Below, in pieces: positions 24,693 to 33,280 of a stretch of DNA of 64,000 nt (positions within the stretch are counted from its first letter, which is position 1; each line of letters starts with the position of its first letter). The position numbers and the translations under genes were made by a program. The DNA lies in the NCBI GenBank assembly GCA_902727915.1, contig CACVAU010000044.1, positions 1 to 64,000 on the forward strand. The letters are read 5' to 3'. The notes beneath the pieces were generated by a model. It did no database searches. It was not told where the DNA came from and worked only from the letters and a program-made list of their open reading frames with translations. The DNA comes from an uncultured Sulfurovum sp. Its GTDB lineage: Bacteria; Campylobacterota; Campylobacteria; Campylobacterales; Sulfurovaceae.

Positions 24693-25847
24693 ATGATAAT
24701 AACAGCCTTTCCTTATCTTACACTCTTAATTTTTATGGCTTCTAGCCTTGTCTTTCTTGAACATAAAACAAAAGCCAAATTTTTTGAATATTTACCTGCT
24801 ATTGTTATCTTATATTTTACAATCATGACACTTTCAACGCTTGAGCTTTGGACAAAAACCGAAGCAATAAATACTGCTTACAAAAGTTTCAAATCCAACC
24901 TACTTCCAGCCATGATATTTCTCATGTTACTGCAAAGTGATATACGGATGGTTTTAAAACTTGGTAAAAAAATTTTATTGACCTTCTTTTTAGCCTCTTG
25001 CAGTATCGCGCTAGGCTTTATTATTATGTTTTTTCTACTCAATGGCTTTTTTGAAGAAGGTGCATGGAAAGCTTTTGGTGCATTAAGTGGTTCATGGATG
25101 GGTGGAACAGGTAACATGATTGCCATTCAATCTGCTCTTGAACTACCTGATTCTAAAATGGGTTATGTCCTACTCATCGACTCCATAGACTATGCTATTT
25201 GGGTCATGATATTATTAGCACTTGTTCCTTTTGCCAAACAATTTAACCAATGGACAGGAGCAGATGGTCAATTATTGAATAAACTCAGCCAAACCTTAGA
25301 TAAAAAAGAATCTCAAAAAAGCATTAACTTTCCTAGCTTATTTATGCTATTAGGTTTAGCCCTCATGGTCTCAGTTTTTGCCCAATCACTCGCACCATTA
25401 CTACCAAATAACAATTTCCTTACCAGTACTACTTGGACTGTTATCATTGCTACTTTAACAGGCATACTTTTTGGGATGACCCCTCTCTCAAAAGAAGCTT
25501 CAGCTCAACCTTTAGCCAATATTATGCTCTATCTCATCGTAGCACTTATTGCTTCTCGCGCAAACTTTACAGAACTAACCCAAGCACCTCTTTACATCAT
25601 TGCAGGGTTCCTAATTATCTTTATTCATGCAAGTATCATGGTTATCTTTGCCAAAGTATTTAAGCTTGATTTATTTTCATTAGGAGTTGCTTCCTTAGCC
25701 AATATTGGGGGAGTTGCCTCTGCTCCTATTTTAGCTGGAGCTTATCATAAAGCACTCATTCCCATAGGTGTTCTCATGGCAATGATGGGCTACATCGTTG
25801 GAACATTTATGGGACTTGGTGTTTCACATATTTTGAAACTTATATAA
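24693..25847 (+). CDS. DUF819 family membrane permease
   Basis: 384 aa with about ten or eleven hydrophobic helices. Family traits are a Gly-rich SGSWMGGTGNMIAIQ (about 130-145) in the first half and ASLANIGGVASAPILAG (about 330-346) in the second, suggesting an inverted-repeat transporter such as YjcL. Substrate unknown. Starting 2 bases after the phospholipase-like gene, it is surely in the same operon; handling a lipid breakdown product is conceivable but unproven. Confidence 0.82.
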   Translation: MIITAFPYLTLLIFMASSLVFLEHKTKAKFFEYLPAIVILYFTIMTLSTLELWTKTEAINTAYKSFKSNLLPAMIFLMLLQSDIRMVLKLGKKILLTFFLASCSIALGFIIMFFLLNGFFEEGAWKAFGALSGSWMGGTGNMIAIQSALELPDSKMGYVLLIDSIDYAIWVMILLALVPFAKQFNQWTGADGQLLNKLSQTLDKKESQKSINFPSLFMLLGLALMVSVFAQSLAPLLPNNNFLTSTTWTVIIATLTGILFGMTPLSKEASAQPLANIMLYLIVALIASRANFTELTQAPLYIIAGFLIIFIHASIMVIFAKVFKLDLFSLGVASLANIGGVASAPILAGAYHKALIPIGVLMAMMGYIVGTFMGLGVSHILKLI

Positions 25848-25959
25848 TGCATAAAAATAATTAACTTGATATATTACCCTAACATCAGATTGTCATATTT
25901 TACCCATATCTAATCCATAGAGCAATACAATATAACCATCAACATTACAAAGAGAAAAC

Positions 25960-26631
25960 ATGCAAAACAATAAAACAACTTTTAAAGAACGCTTTAAAAA
26001 TAGAACCATCCAAGGTCTTTTTTGGATTTTACCAATCGCTGCCATACTGATGATTATATTCTGGCTCTATGATAAAATAGACCTCATCGTCTCTACCTTA
26101 TTAGACTTTATTGGTATTAATCCTCAAAATAATGAATTTTTATGGATTATAGGTGTAGTAGTATTTTTTATATTTATCTTATACATTATTGGTTATCTCA
26201 TAAAGACACAAATTGCTTTTTATGTTGAGTCACTCTTTCATGATATTCCAGGATTTTCTACCCTTAAAGATATTATTGGTATTTTTAACTCTTCTAAAGA
26301 AGGAGCAAATAAAGTTTTAGTGGTTGCCATACGAGGTTTTGCGAATGAAGGCTATAATATAGGACTCATGTATTCTCAAAAAGAGAGTATCATCAAAGAC
26401 CACTATACCGTTACTCTTTCGATGACACCTATTCCTAATGGTGGATACATGTTTGAAGTACATAAAGATAATATTTTTATTATAGACAATGCAAACTTTG
26501 ATGACAATTTACAATATCTACTCTCAATGGGGGTAAAAAGTATTTCAGAAATTCTCAAAGTAAAACCTAAAAGCCTTGACGAAATGCAAAGTTTAAGTGA
26601 ATGGTTAAAAAACAATTCTAGGAACAGCTAA
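25960..26631 (+). CDS. DUF502 family membrane protein
   Basis: 223 aa. Two transmembrane helices (about 16-40 and 57-84) are followed by a soluble C-terminal domain; FKNRTIQGLFWILPIAA at the start and IPGFSTLKDIIG after the second helix are typical of the family, which is widespread but uncharacterised. It stands 112 bases after the DUF819 gene with its own weak ribosome site (AGAG). No linked function is evident. Confidence 0.8.
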   Translation: MQNNKTTFKERFKNRTIQGLFWILPIAAILMIIFWLYDKIDLIVSTLLDFIGINPQNNEFLWIIGVVVFFIFILYIIGYLIKTQIAFYVESLFHDIPGFSTLKDIIGIFNSSKEGANKVLVVAIRGFANEGYNIGLMYSQKESIIKDHYTVTLSMTPIPNGGYMFEVHKDNIFIIDNANFDDNLQYLLSMGVKSISEILKVKPKSLDEMQSLSEWLKNNSRNS

Positions 26632-26699
26632 AACACTACACGTTCTCTCTACATAGATTAGTATAGACTGTCTACTGAAAAACAATTAAAGGAATGAAC

Positions 26700-27020
26700 A
26701 TGAAACAAATTACAATCCTCTTGGCTTTATTATTAGCAACCTTTACCATTATACAGGCAGAGACTCCTACTCAACAATTTCCTGTCATAGCTGAAAAAAA
26801 CATGAAAAGCTGTTGTGCTAATAAAACAAAATCTGAAAAATGTACCATCGATAAGTGTAAAGTTGAAAAATGTGATGGTAAAAAGTGCGAAACTAAAAAA
26901 TGTGACATAAAACAATGTGCAACAATCAAATGTAGTCAGGAAAGTTGTAAAACAGCAAAATGTACTTCTAGCGACTGTAAAACTGGCAAATGTACAACAG
27001 CTAAATGTCCAAGTAAATAA
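26700..27020 (+). CDS. Secreted cysteine-pentad repeat protein
   Basis: 106 aa from ATG 26700, six bases after AAAGGA; an ATG two codons earlier is too close to that site. Signal peptide 1-20 (ending QA). The mature protein has a CC pair, then twelve cysteines spaced exactly five residues apart (C-x4-C eleven times in a row), mostly preceded by Lys, giving a basic CxxxK pentad repeat. It has few hydrophobic residues in the repeat. Binding of soft metals such as copper or zinc in the periplasm is plausible. No named family is recognised. Confidence 0.75.
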   Translation: MKQITILLALLLATFTIIQAETPTQQFPVIAEKNMKSCCANKTKSEKCTIDKCKVEKCDGKKCETKKCDIKQCATIKCSQESCKTAKCTSSDCKTGKCTTAKCPSK

Positions 27021-27047
27021 AACATTTTTGAACTTCTTACTAACCTC

Positions 27048-27073
27048 TTCTCTCTTAAATCACTAAGAGAGAA
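27048..27073. terminator. Perfect 10-bp hairpin after the cysteine-pentad gene
   Basis: TTCTCTCTTA (27048-27057) pairs with TAAGAGAGAA (27064-27073) around a 6-base loop. No long T-run follows, so it may be a 3'-end stabiliser or a weak terminator. Confidence 0.5.
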
Positions 27074-27251
27074 ATTTCCAACTCCTATTGTTAAGGTTCC
27101 TATAGATAGCAAAGAACCCGTAGAAAAAACTTTTAAACGGCTATTAAATTCGTGTTACTGAGTTTGACTTTTGTCTTAAACTTTTCAAAACCTTAAAATT
27201 TTTAAACACATTTTTAAATAAAGATGTTATTATGAATTAAGAGGAGCTTAT

Positions 27252-28676
27252 ATGAAATCATTTACTTTTAAAATCCTAATGCTTATTGTCTTTATTTTAG
27301 GTTATTTAATACAACTTGCCTACTCCCAACAAAATAACACTAACACCACAAAAGTCTCACTCTCTAAGACAAGTACAATTTTAGAAAAAATCAAAGTAAA
27401 AAAACGTTTGGATGTCATCATATTAAATGCACCAGTGGTCTATTATGTAGGGTCAGATGACCATAAAGGTTTTGAATACGACCTACTTAAAGACTACGCA
27501 CAAAGTATGAACTTAGAACTTAATTTAACCATTGTTCAAACAGTTAAAGAAGCTTTAGAACTAACAAGGCGTGGAATTGGTGACTTAACAGCAGCATCAC
27601 TTTCTGTGAATGAAGAGCGCTTGAAAGAGTTTAAATTTGGACCTTACTTTCATAGTATTAATGAAACATTAATTTGTCATAACAACCTTCATAAAAAAGG
27701 GCTAATCCCTACAGAACTTAATCATTTAAATGCATTAAATATAACCGTGGGCAAACATACTAGTGCTGCTAAAACCTTAAAGGCACTAAAAACAAAAATA
27801 GACAATTTTGACTTTAACACAACAACCAAGTTTTCCACCCAAGAGTTATTAAAAAAAGTTTGGAAACAAAAAATAGACTGTACCGTAACAGATACACATA
27901 TATTTTCACTCAGCCAACGTTATTATCCCGAACTCATCTCCACATTAACCCTTACACCCAAACTGTATTTAGGATGGATACTTAGAAAAGGAGATGACTC
28001 ACTCAATGAAAGTTTATTTCGTTGGTTAAACAAATATGAACGTTCAGGAAAAATGGCAGAACTTCATAATTTCTACTATGGATTTCTTAAAATATTTGAC
28101 TATTATGATACGAAGGTCTTCTCTCAACGTCTTAAGAAAAGATTTCCAAAATATGAGAAATTTTTTAAAGCAGCTGGAAAAAAATATAATATACCTTGGA
28201 TTATTTTAGCTGCACAATCCTATCAAGAATCACATTGGAACCCCAAGGCTAAAAGCTATACAGGAGTCAGAGGAATGATGATGCTTACCAATGATACAGC
28301 AAAGCTCTTAAATGTTAAAAATCGCCTTTCAGTAACACAAAGTATTTATGGTGGTGCCAAGTATTTTGACATGATGCGCAAAAATTTTCCAGAAAACCTC
28401 GAAGGCAAAAACCTATGGGCATTTACCCTTGCAGCCTACAATGTGGGTCTAGGACATGTTTATGACGCACAAAAACTTGCCAAAAAATTAAACAAAAATC
28501 CTTATTCATGGAATGACCTAAAAACCGTACTCCCTCTTTTAGCACAAAAAAAATATTACAAAAATTTAAAACATGGTCGTGCGAGAGGAAATGAACCTGT
28601 TCATTATGTTGATGCTATTCAGCATTACTATGACATTATGGTAAAGTATGAACTGGAAAAAGTAGCAAAAAAGTAA
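27252..28676 (+). CDS. mltF: MltF-like lytic transglycosylase with solute-binding domain
   Basis: 474 aa, signal anchor/peptide 1-25. The N-terminal half (about 48-275) is a periplasmic solute-binding fold (YYVGSDDHKGFEYDLLKDYA), the regulatory domain of MltF that senses peptide fragments. The C-terminal half (about 295-465) is an SLT domain with AAQSYQESHWNPKAKS (Glu catalytic), GVRGMMMLT and AAYNVGLGH. It cuts glycan strands of peptidoglycan. Strong GAGGAGC ribosome site. MltF in E. coli is outer-membrane attached. Confidence 0.9.
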   Translation: MKSFTFKILMLIVFILGYLIQLAYSQQNNTNTTKVSLSKTSTILEKIKVKKRLDVIILNAPVVYYVGSDDHKGFEYDLLKDYAQSMNLELNLTIVQTVKEALELTRRGIGDLTAASLSVNEERLKEFKFGPYFHSINETLICHNNLHKKGLIPTELNHLNALNITVGKHTSAAKTLKALKTKIDNFDFNTTTKFSTQELLKKVWKQKIDCTVTDTHIFSLSQRYYPELISTLTLTPKLYLGWILRKGDDSLNESLFRWLNKYERSGKMAELHNFYYGFLKIFDYYDTKVFSQRLKKRFPKYEKFFKAAGKKYNIPWIILAAQSYQESHWNPKAKSYTGVRGMMMLTNDTAKLLNVKNRLSVTQSIYGGAKYFDMMRKNFPENLEGKNLWAFTLAAYNVGLGHVYDAQKLAKKLNKNPYSWNDLKTVLPLLAQKKYYKNLKHGRARGNEPVHYVDAIQHYYDIMVKYELEKVAKK

Positions 28677-28683
28677 AACAGAG

Positions 28684-28689
28684 TATAAT
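28684..28689 (+). promoter_or_regulatory. Consensus -10 element for pdxJ-dut
   Basis: TATAAT, 39 bases before the pdxJ ATG and immediately after the mltF stop codon. The upstream -35 would fall inside the end of mltF. Confidence 0.5.
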
Positions 28690-28728
28690 ACCTTTCAAAA
28701 AATACGCATATATTTTAGGGAGTTAAGC

Positions 28729-29511
28729 ATGAAATTAGGTGTAAACATAGACCACATTGCTGTTTTACGAGAAGCACGAAAAGTAGCTGATCCGAATCCA
28801 CTAGATGCGCTTAGCATAGTCAAACGTGCTGGTGCTGATCAAATTACCATACACTTACGTGAAGATCGACGGCATATTCAAGATATAGATGCTTTAAATA
28901 TTATTTATCATTCATCCTTACCTGTTAACCTTGAATGTGCTTTAGCCCCTGAAATTATTGATATTGTATGTGAACTTCAACCCCATAGAGTTACACTTGT
29001 TCCCGAAAAAAGAGAAGAGGTAACCACTGAAGGAGGATTAGATATTTTTTCTAATACTGAGGAACTCACTAAGACGATTCGACGATTACAACAACATGAA
29101 ATTGAAATATCTCTCTTCATTGATCCAACACTTGAAAATGTAGCAATATCTGAAAAACTTGGTGTTGAATGGATAGAATTCCATACAGGTAAATATGCTA
29201 ACATTTATGCCATGTTATATGCTAACTTAGGTAATACACAACATACTATTAAAGAACTTGAATTACCTCGTTCTGAACTTAAAGAAATGCTTGATACAGA
29301 AATTTCAAATCTTCGTACACTCTCTTGTGATGCCATGGAATTAGGACTAAAGGTAGCTGCTGGTCATGGCTTAAACTATCAAAATGTTCAGGAAATAGCT
29401 AATATTGAAACCATTGAAGAGCTTAATATTGGTCAAAGTATTGTGGCACGTTCTATTTTTACAGGACTTGAAAAAGCCATATTAGATATGAAAGAATTAT
29501 TAGGACAGTAA
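28729..29511 (+). CDS. pdxJ: Pyridoxine 5'-phosphate synthase
   Basis: 260 aa TIM barrel that condenses 1-deoxyxylulose 5-phosphate with aminoacetone phosphate to make pyridoxine phosphate (vitamin B6). Conserved blocks: GVNIDHIAVLREAR at the start, ITIHLREDRRHI, LVPEKREEVTTEGG, and AAGHGLNYQNV with NIGQSIVARSIF at the end. GGGAG lies before the ATG. The stop codon abuts the ATG of dut with no gap. pdxA, its usual partner, is not in the window. Confidence 0.95.
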   Translation: MKLGVNIDHIAVLREARKVADPNPLDALSIVKRAGADQITIHLREDRRHIQDIDALNIIYHSSLPVNLECALAPEIIDIVCELQPHRVTLVPEKREEVTTEGGLDIFSNTEELTKTIRRLQQHEIEISLFIDPTLENVAISEKLGVEWIEFHTGKYANIYAMLYANLGNTQHTIKELELPRSELKEMLDTEISNLRTLSCDAMELGLKVAAGHGLNYQNVQEIANIETIEELNIGQSIVARSIFTGLEKAILDMKELLGQ

Positions 29512-30192
29512 ATGAATAAAATTTTACAAATGCTAGAACTACAACAAGAGCTTAATGATGCTACCAATGGAAAAGATTGGGAAAATGGTCTCACTAAAAA
29601 TGGTAAAAAAATTGACTGGAGACGTTGTATTTATCTGGAGGCAGCTGAACTTATTGAGTCTTATCCGTGGAAACACTGGAAAAATATTGATGCTTCCCCA
29701 GATTATGATAACATTAAAATTGAAATTGTTGATATTTGGCACTTTATTATGTCTGAAGCCCTACGACTTTATAAGATTGAAAATAAAGGTTCTATCGCTG
29801 ACATAGCACAAGCTATTATTCGTATGCAAGGATTTACTGAGTTTCAACAAACTCAAAAAACAGAAAAACTTGACCCTTATGATGAAATTAAACTTGTTGA
29901 AGAGATGATAAAAATACTTTTTTGTAATGATAACATTGATACATTGGTCATTTCATTTTTAACCATGGCTTCAAAATTAAATCTTAAACTACCAGAACTC
30001 TATAGCCTCTATATTGGTAAAAATATTTTAAACAAATTTAGACAAAAGAATGGTTATAAAGAGGGCTCTTATATTAAAGTTTGGAATAACAAAGAAGACA
30101 ACCTTATAATGCAAGAGCTATTAGCCAATAAAAATGATATCAGCCCAAAGGAACTTTATACTGCTTTAGAAAAAGCTTATCCTAAAGCATAA
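29512..30192 (+). CDS. dut: Dimeric dUTPase (dUTPase_2 / MazG-like fold)
   Basis: 226 aa all-helical nucleotidohydrolase of the Campylobacter/Trypanosoma dimeric dUTPase type, unrelated to trimeric Dut. It turns dUTP into dUMP and pyrophosphate, keeping uracil out of DNA. Metal-binding acidic motifs: EAAELIESYPWKHWK (Glu/Glu) and EIVDIWHFIMS (ExxD), with the Asn/Lys-rich C-terminal GYKEGSYIKVW segment. Translationally coupled to pdxJ (TAA immediately followed by ATG). Confidence 0.9.
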   Translation: MNKILQMLELQQELNDATNGKDWENGLTKNGKKIDWRRCIYLEAAELIESYPWKHWKNIDASPDYDNIKIEIVDIWHFIMSEALRLYKIENKGSIADIAQAIIRMQGFTEFQQTQKTEKLDPYDEIKLVEEMIKILFCNDNIDTLVISFLTMASKLNLKLPELYSLYIGKNILNKFRQKNGYKEGSYIKVWNNKEDNLIMQELLANKNDISPKELYTALEKAYPKA

Positions 30193-30221
30193 AAGAGAGA
30201 AAAAACTTCTCTTCCACGCTT

Positions 30222-30956
30222 TTAAGGAACATGTTTCATTAAATCAACTGTCGTTACCCCAGGACCTACAGAAATTTCACGTACTAAACGAATCGATTTC
30301 TTTTTATTAAAACCACACTCATCTCCACAAGAAATACTTCCTGTCAAATAATAATCACCTCTTGGAACACCAAAAAAATTAAATTTTCCCGAATTATCAG
30401 AATAAGTAAATTTCAAATAATTATATAATCTTTTATCTGTCTTAGTAAGCTTATACCCACCAAGATAACTCTCATAATACCATTGTCTCGAATATGAAGT
30501 GACTGGATTTAACCACAATTTAATTTTTTGACCTTTAACTTTTAAAGATGTATGAGAGTTTTCTAAGTAAATGGTTCCTGAAACCGTACTACTTCCTCTT
30601 TTTTTAACATACTTATATTCTCCTGTAGGAAAAGGCATACGCTCCATCACCTGATTTCTATCAGGCACACTTAGCTCATTTGTTAAATTTTGATCACGAT
30701 AATTAACACCCCCTAATATAGAACCATTTTCAGAAACATCTACTCTCCTACCCAATGCTGAATTAGAATTTTTACCATTATTTCCTAATAAAATTTCTTC
30801 CTTAATTGTTGGTTGCTTATTGGGTCTTATAACAACGGCTCTCTGCGTTGACTGAGCTGTATCTTGATTGATGGTAATGGTTCGTCCACTAGTACAAGCT
30901 GATAAACCCCCAATGGCTAATAGCAGTAGCGAGTACTTTATTGTTTTTTTTATCAT
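30222..30956 (-). CDS. Hypothetical lipoprotein with carboxypeptidase-regulatory-like domain
   Basis: 244 aa; lipobox LSAC at about residue 21 and strong AGGAG ribosome site. After a Thr/Asn/Arg-rich linker, residues about 120-235 form beta strands: GTIYLENSHTSLKVKG..KIKLWL..SGKFNFFGVPRGDYYLTG, resembling carboxypeptidase-regulatory or transthyretin-like folds. CGDEC near residue 207 may form a disulphide. It lies 18 bases downstream of mnmE on the same strand. Function unknown. Confidence 0.7.
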   Translation of the reverse strand: MIKKTIKYSLLLLAIGGLSACTSGRTITINQDTAQSTQRAVVIRPNKQPTIKEEILLGNNGKNSNSALGRRVDVSENGSILGGVNYRDQNLTNELSVPDRNQVMERMPFPTGEYKYVKKRGSSTVSGTIYLENSHTSLKVKGQKIKLWLNPVTSYSRQWYYESYLGGYKLTKTDKRLYNYLKFTYSDNSGKFNFFGVPRGDYYLTGSISCGDECGFNKKKSIRLVREISVGPGVTTVDLMKHVP

Positions 30957-30974
30957 ATAATCTCCTAATTAATT

Positions 30975-32315
30975 CTATTTTCCTAAACAGAATTCTCCAA
31001 ACATTTTATCTAAAATTTCTTCAGAATCATATGGTTTAGAGATGGAACTAAGCGCTGTAATTGCATCTTGTAAGTGATAAGAAAAAAACTCTAACTCACC
31101 TCTAAGAAGAGGTTCTTTCGCCTCTAAAATGGCTTTTTTAGTTTTATTTACAGCTTGAATTTGACGTGTAGATATTAACATTAACTCTTCATCTTCACCC
31201 ACAGTATTAAAAAACTTTTCAAGCCTTTTCGTTAAATTTTTAAAATCATTTTTAGCTGAGACATCAATAGTAGCAAATTGTTCAAGATGTTTAACATCTA
31301 ACAAAGGCTTCAAATCAGTCTTATTCAAGGTTACAATAACTTCTTTATCTTTTACTTTTTCAATAAGCTCAACAATTTTCGTATCTTCACTGTCAAATTC
31401 TCTGCTTAAATCAAAAAGTGCAATCACCACATCAGCATCATTAATAGATGCTAAAGAACGCTCAACACCAATTTTTTCAATACTATCCCGTGCATCACGT
31501 ATACCTGCTGTATCTATAAGACGAATAATATGTGTTCCAATACGTACTTGTTCTTCAATGGTATCACGTGTCGTTCCAGCAATATCTGAAACAATTGCCC
31601 TCTCTTGTGATAAAAACCCATTTAAAAGAGAACTCTTACCCACATTTGGTTTACCTACAATGGCAACCCTAAACCCTTCAATAAGTCCTTTACGTCGATG
31701 ACTTGCCTCTACTATCTTTTCAATATTTAAAACTAATAGATCTAACTGATTAATAATATTTTCTAAAATATCTTCTGGAATATCTTCTTCTGCATAGTCA
31801 ATCATCACTTCAGAATAAGCTGTAGCCCTTAACATTGCTTCTCTACTCTCATCAATAAAAGCTTTTAAATCCCCTTTAAGTTGTTTGGCTAAAATTTTAG
31901 CTGCATCAACAGATTTTGCTTCAATTAACTTAGCAATCGCTTCTGCTTTGGTTAAATCTATTTTACCATTTAAAAAAGCCCTTTTAGAAAACTCTCCAGG
32001 TTCTGCTAATCTAGCGCCATATGCTAAAAGTGTTTCTAAAATTTCTTGAGCAACAATCATACCACCATGACATTGAAACTCAACAATATCTTCACCTGTA
32101 AAGGAATAAGGATTTTGAAAATAAATTATAATTGCCTGATCAATTAAATCATCATCATTATTATATAAGGCACTTAAATAAGCATGTCGAGGAGTAATAA
32201 TATTCTTTTTAGAAATACGTTGTGCAAGTTCCAGTGATAAGTCACCAGAAACACGTATGATAGAGATAGAAGAGATGCCACTTGCCGTAGCAATGGCAGT
32301 AATGGTACTAGACAT
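30975..32315 (-). CDS. mnmE: tRNA modification GTPase MnmE
   Basis: 446 aa with three parts: an N-terminal formyl-THF-binding domain (1-118), a helical domain interrupted by a G domain (about 215-375: GKPNVGKSSLLNG, DIAGTTRDT, DTAGIRD, NKTD), and the C-terminal CLGK motif carrying the catalytic Cys. With MnmG it makes 5-carboxymethylaminomethyl or related groups on wobble U34 of tRNAs. It follows jag and yidC in the order common near rpmH in Campylobacterota. Confidence 0.95.
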   Translation of the reverse strand: MSSTITAIATASGISSISIIRVSGDLSLELAQRISKKNIITPRHAYLSALYNNDDDLIDQAIIIYFQNPYSFTGEDIVEFQCHGGMIVAQEILETLLAYGARLAEPGEFSKRAFLNGKIDLTKAEAIAKLIEAKSVDAAKILAKQLKGDLKAFIDESREAMLRATAYSEVMIDYAEEDIPEDILENIINQLDLLVLNIEKIVEASHRRKGLIEGFRVAIVGKPNVGKSSLLNGFLSQERAIVSDIAGTTRDTIEEQVRIGTHIIRLIDTAGIRDARDSIEKIGVERSLASINDADVVIALFDLSREFDSEDTKIVELIEKVKDKEVIVTLNKTDLKPLLDVKHLEQFATIDVSAKNDFKNLTKRLEKFFNTVGEDEELMLISTRQIQAVNKTKKAILEAKEPLLRGELEFFSYHLQDAITALSSISKPYDSEEILDKMFGEFCLGK

Positions 32316-32329
32316 AAATAGAATGACTT

Positions 32330-33256
32330 TTAGTTTTTTCTAGTATTAAAATCATTGATAATAATAAACTTTTTACCGTCTTTACCTGTTTTAATGGCAA
32401 TGTATTTATTAGGAAACATTGCACGAAGCTTCTCCAATGCAATCTGAACTAAAATACCATCAAGAGGTTTTGTTTTACCTTTTCCATGTTCTTTAATATG
32501 TTCAGCTATTGGTTTTAAATAATTATCAATCATTTCCTCTTGAGCTTGAATAAACTCAGCAATTTCTAGCTTTATATATAGGTCATACTCTGCATTTATC
32601 CAATTAAACAACATGTAAGATAAAGCATTATATCTATAACCCTCTTTACCAATTAAAAGTGCTGCATCATCACCATCTATAAAGATATGGGCAATACCAT
32701 TAAAAACATCTACTTCAACTGTATCAATCTCAAAACATCCAGCTTTCATTAAGTTTTGAATCTTTTTTTCAATTTCTATCGAACGTTCTTTATTTTCAGG
32801 ACTATCTCTATCATCTTGAAAAGCAACTTTTTCTTTTAGCACTTCTTTTGAGGAACCATCATCTTTATTCCCAAAGAAACTATCAACCACATCTTCCTTA
32901 GTAACAAGTTCATTTAGTTTACTCTCAGTAACTTTCTTATCATTGTTTTTTACTTCATTAACTTTTTCTACTATTTTCTTTTTAGGTGTTTTAGAAATAG
33001 CATCATTATTAGGAGACGTTACTTTACGCTTTTTTACTTCTTTTTTATCTACCTCTGCTGTCTCATTTTTTGTAGAAGATGGCGTTATTTTCTTAACGGC
33101 AATAATAATAGCTGTTTTTTTAAATAAGCCCATCATTCCAGTTGTTGGATGCTGTACAATTTCATAGTTAATTTCAGTTACAGAGCATGCTAACTCTTTG
33201 GCTGCCTCACTATAAGCTTCTTCTAGTGTATCAGCTTCAATTCTTTTCATTTCCAT
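32330..33256 (-). CDS. Jag/KhpB-like RNA-binding protein
   Basis: 308 aa. An N-terminal Jag_N domain (1-55: ADTLEEAYSEAAKELACS .. GLFKKTAIIIAV) is joined by a long Lys/Glu/Ser-rich linker (56-160) to a KH domain (about 185-245, FIDGDDAALLIGKEGYRYNAL) and a C-terminal segment, perhaps a reduced R3H, ending in NTRKN. It lies 24 bases after yidC, the usual jag place; the protein binds RNA and influences cell division and envelope growth in other bacteria. The linker is unusually long and charged. Confidence 0.82.
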   Translation of the reverse strand: MEMKRIEADTLEEAYSEAAKELACSVTEINYEIVQHPTTGMMGLFKKTAIIIAVKKITPSSTKNETAEVDKKEVKKRKVTSPNNDAISKTPKKKIVEKVNEVKNNDKKVTESKLNELVTKEDVVDSFFGNKDDGSSKEVLKEKVAFQDDRDSPENKERSIEIEKKIQNLMKAGCFEIDTVEVDVFNGIAHIFIDGDDAALLIGKEGYRYNALSYMLFNWINAEYDLYIKLEIAEFIQAQEEMIDNYLKPIAEHIKEHGKGKTKPLDGILVQIALEKLRAMFPNKYIAIKTGKDGKKFIIINDFNTRKN

Positions 33257-33280
33257 GTTGCTCTCCCGGGCATATAAATT

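Noticed and set aside
26700..27020. Classic metallothionein
   Set aside because: The cysteines are five apart rather than in CxC or CxxC clusters, and the protein has an export signal.
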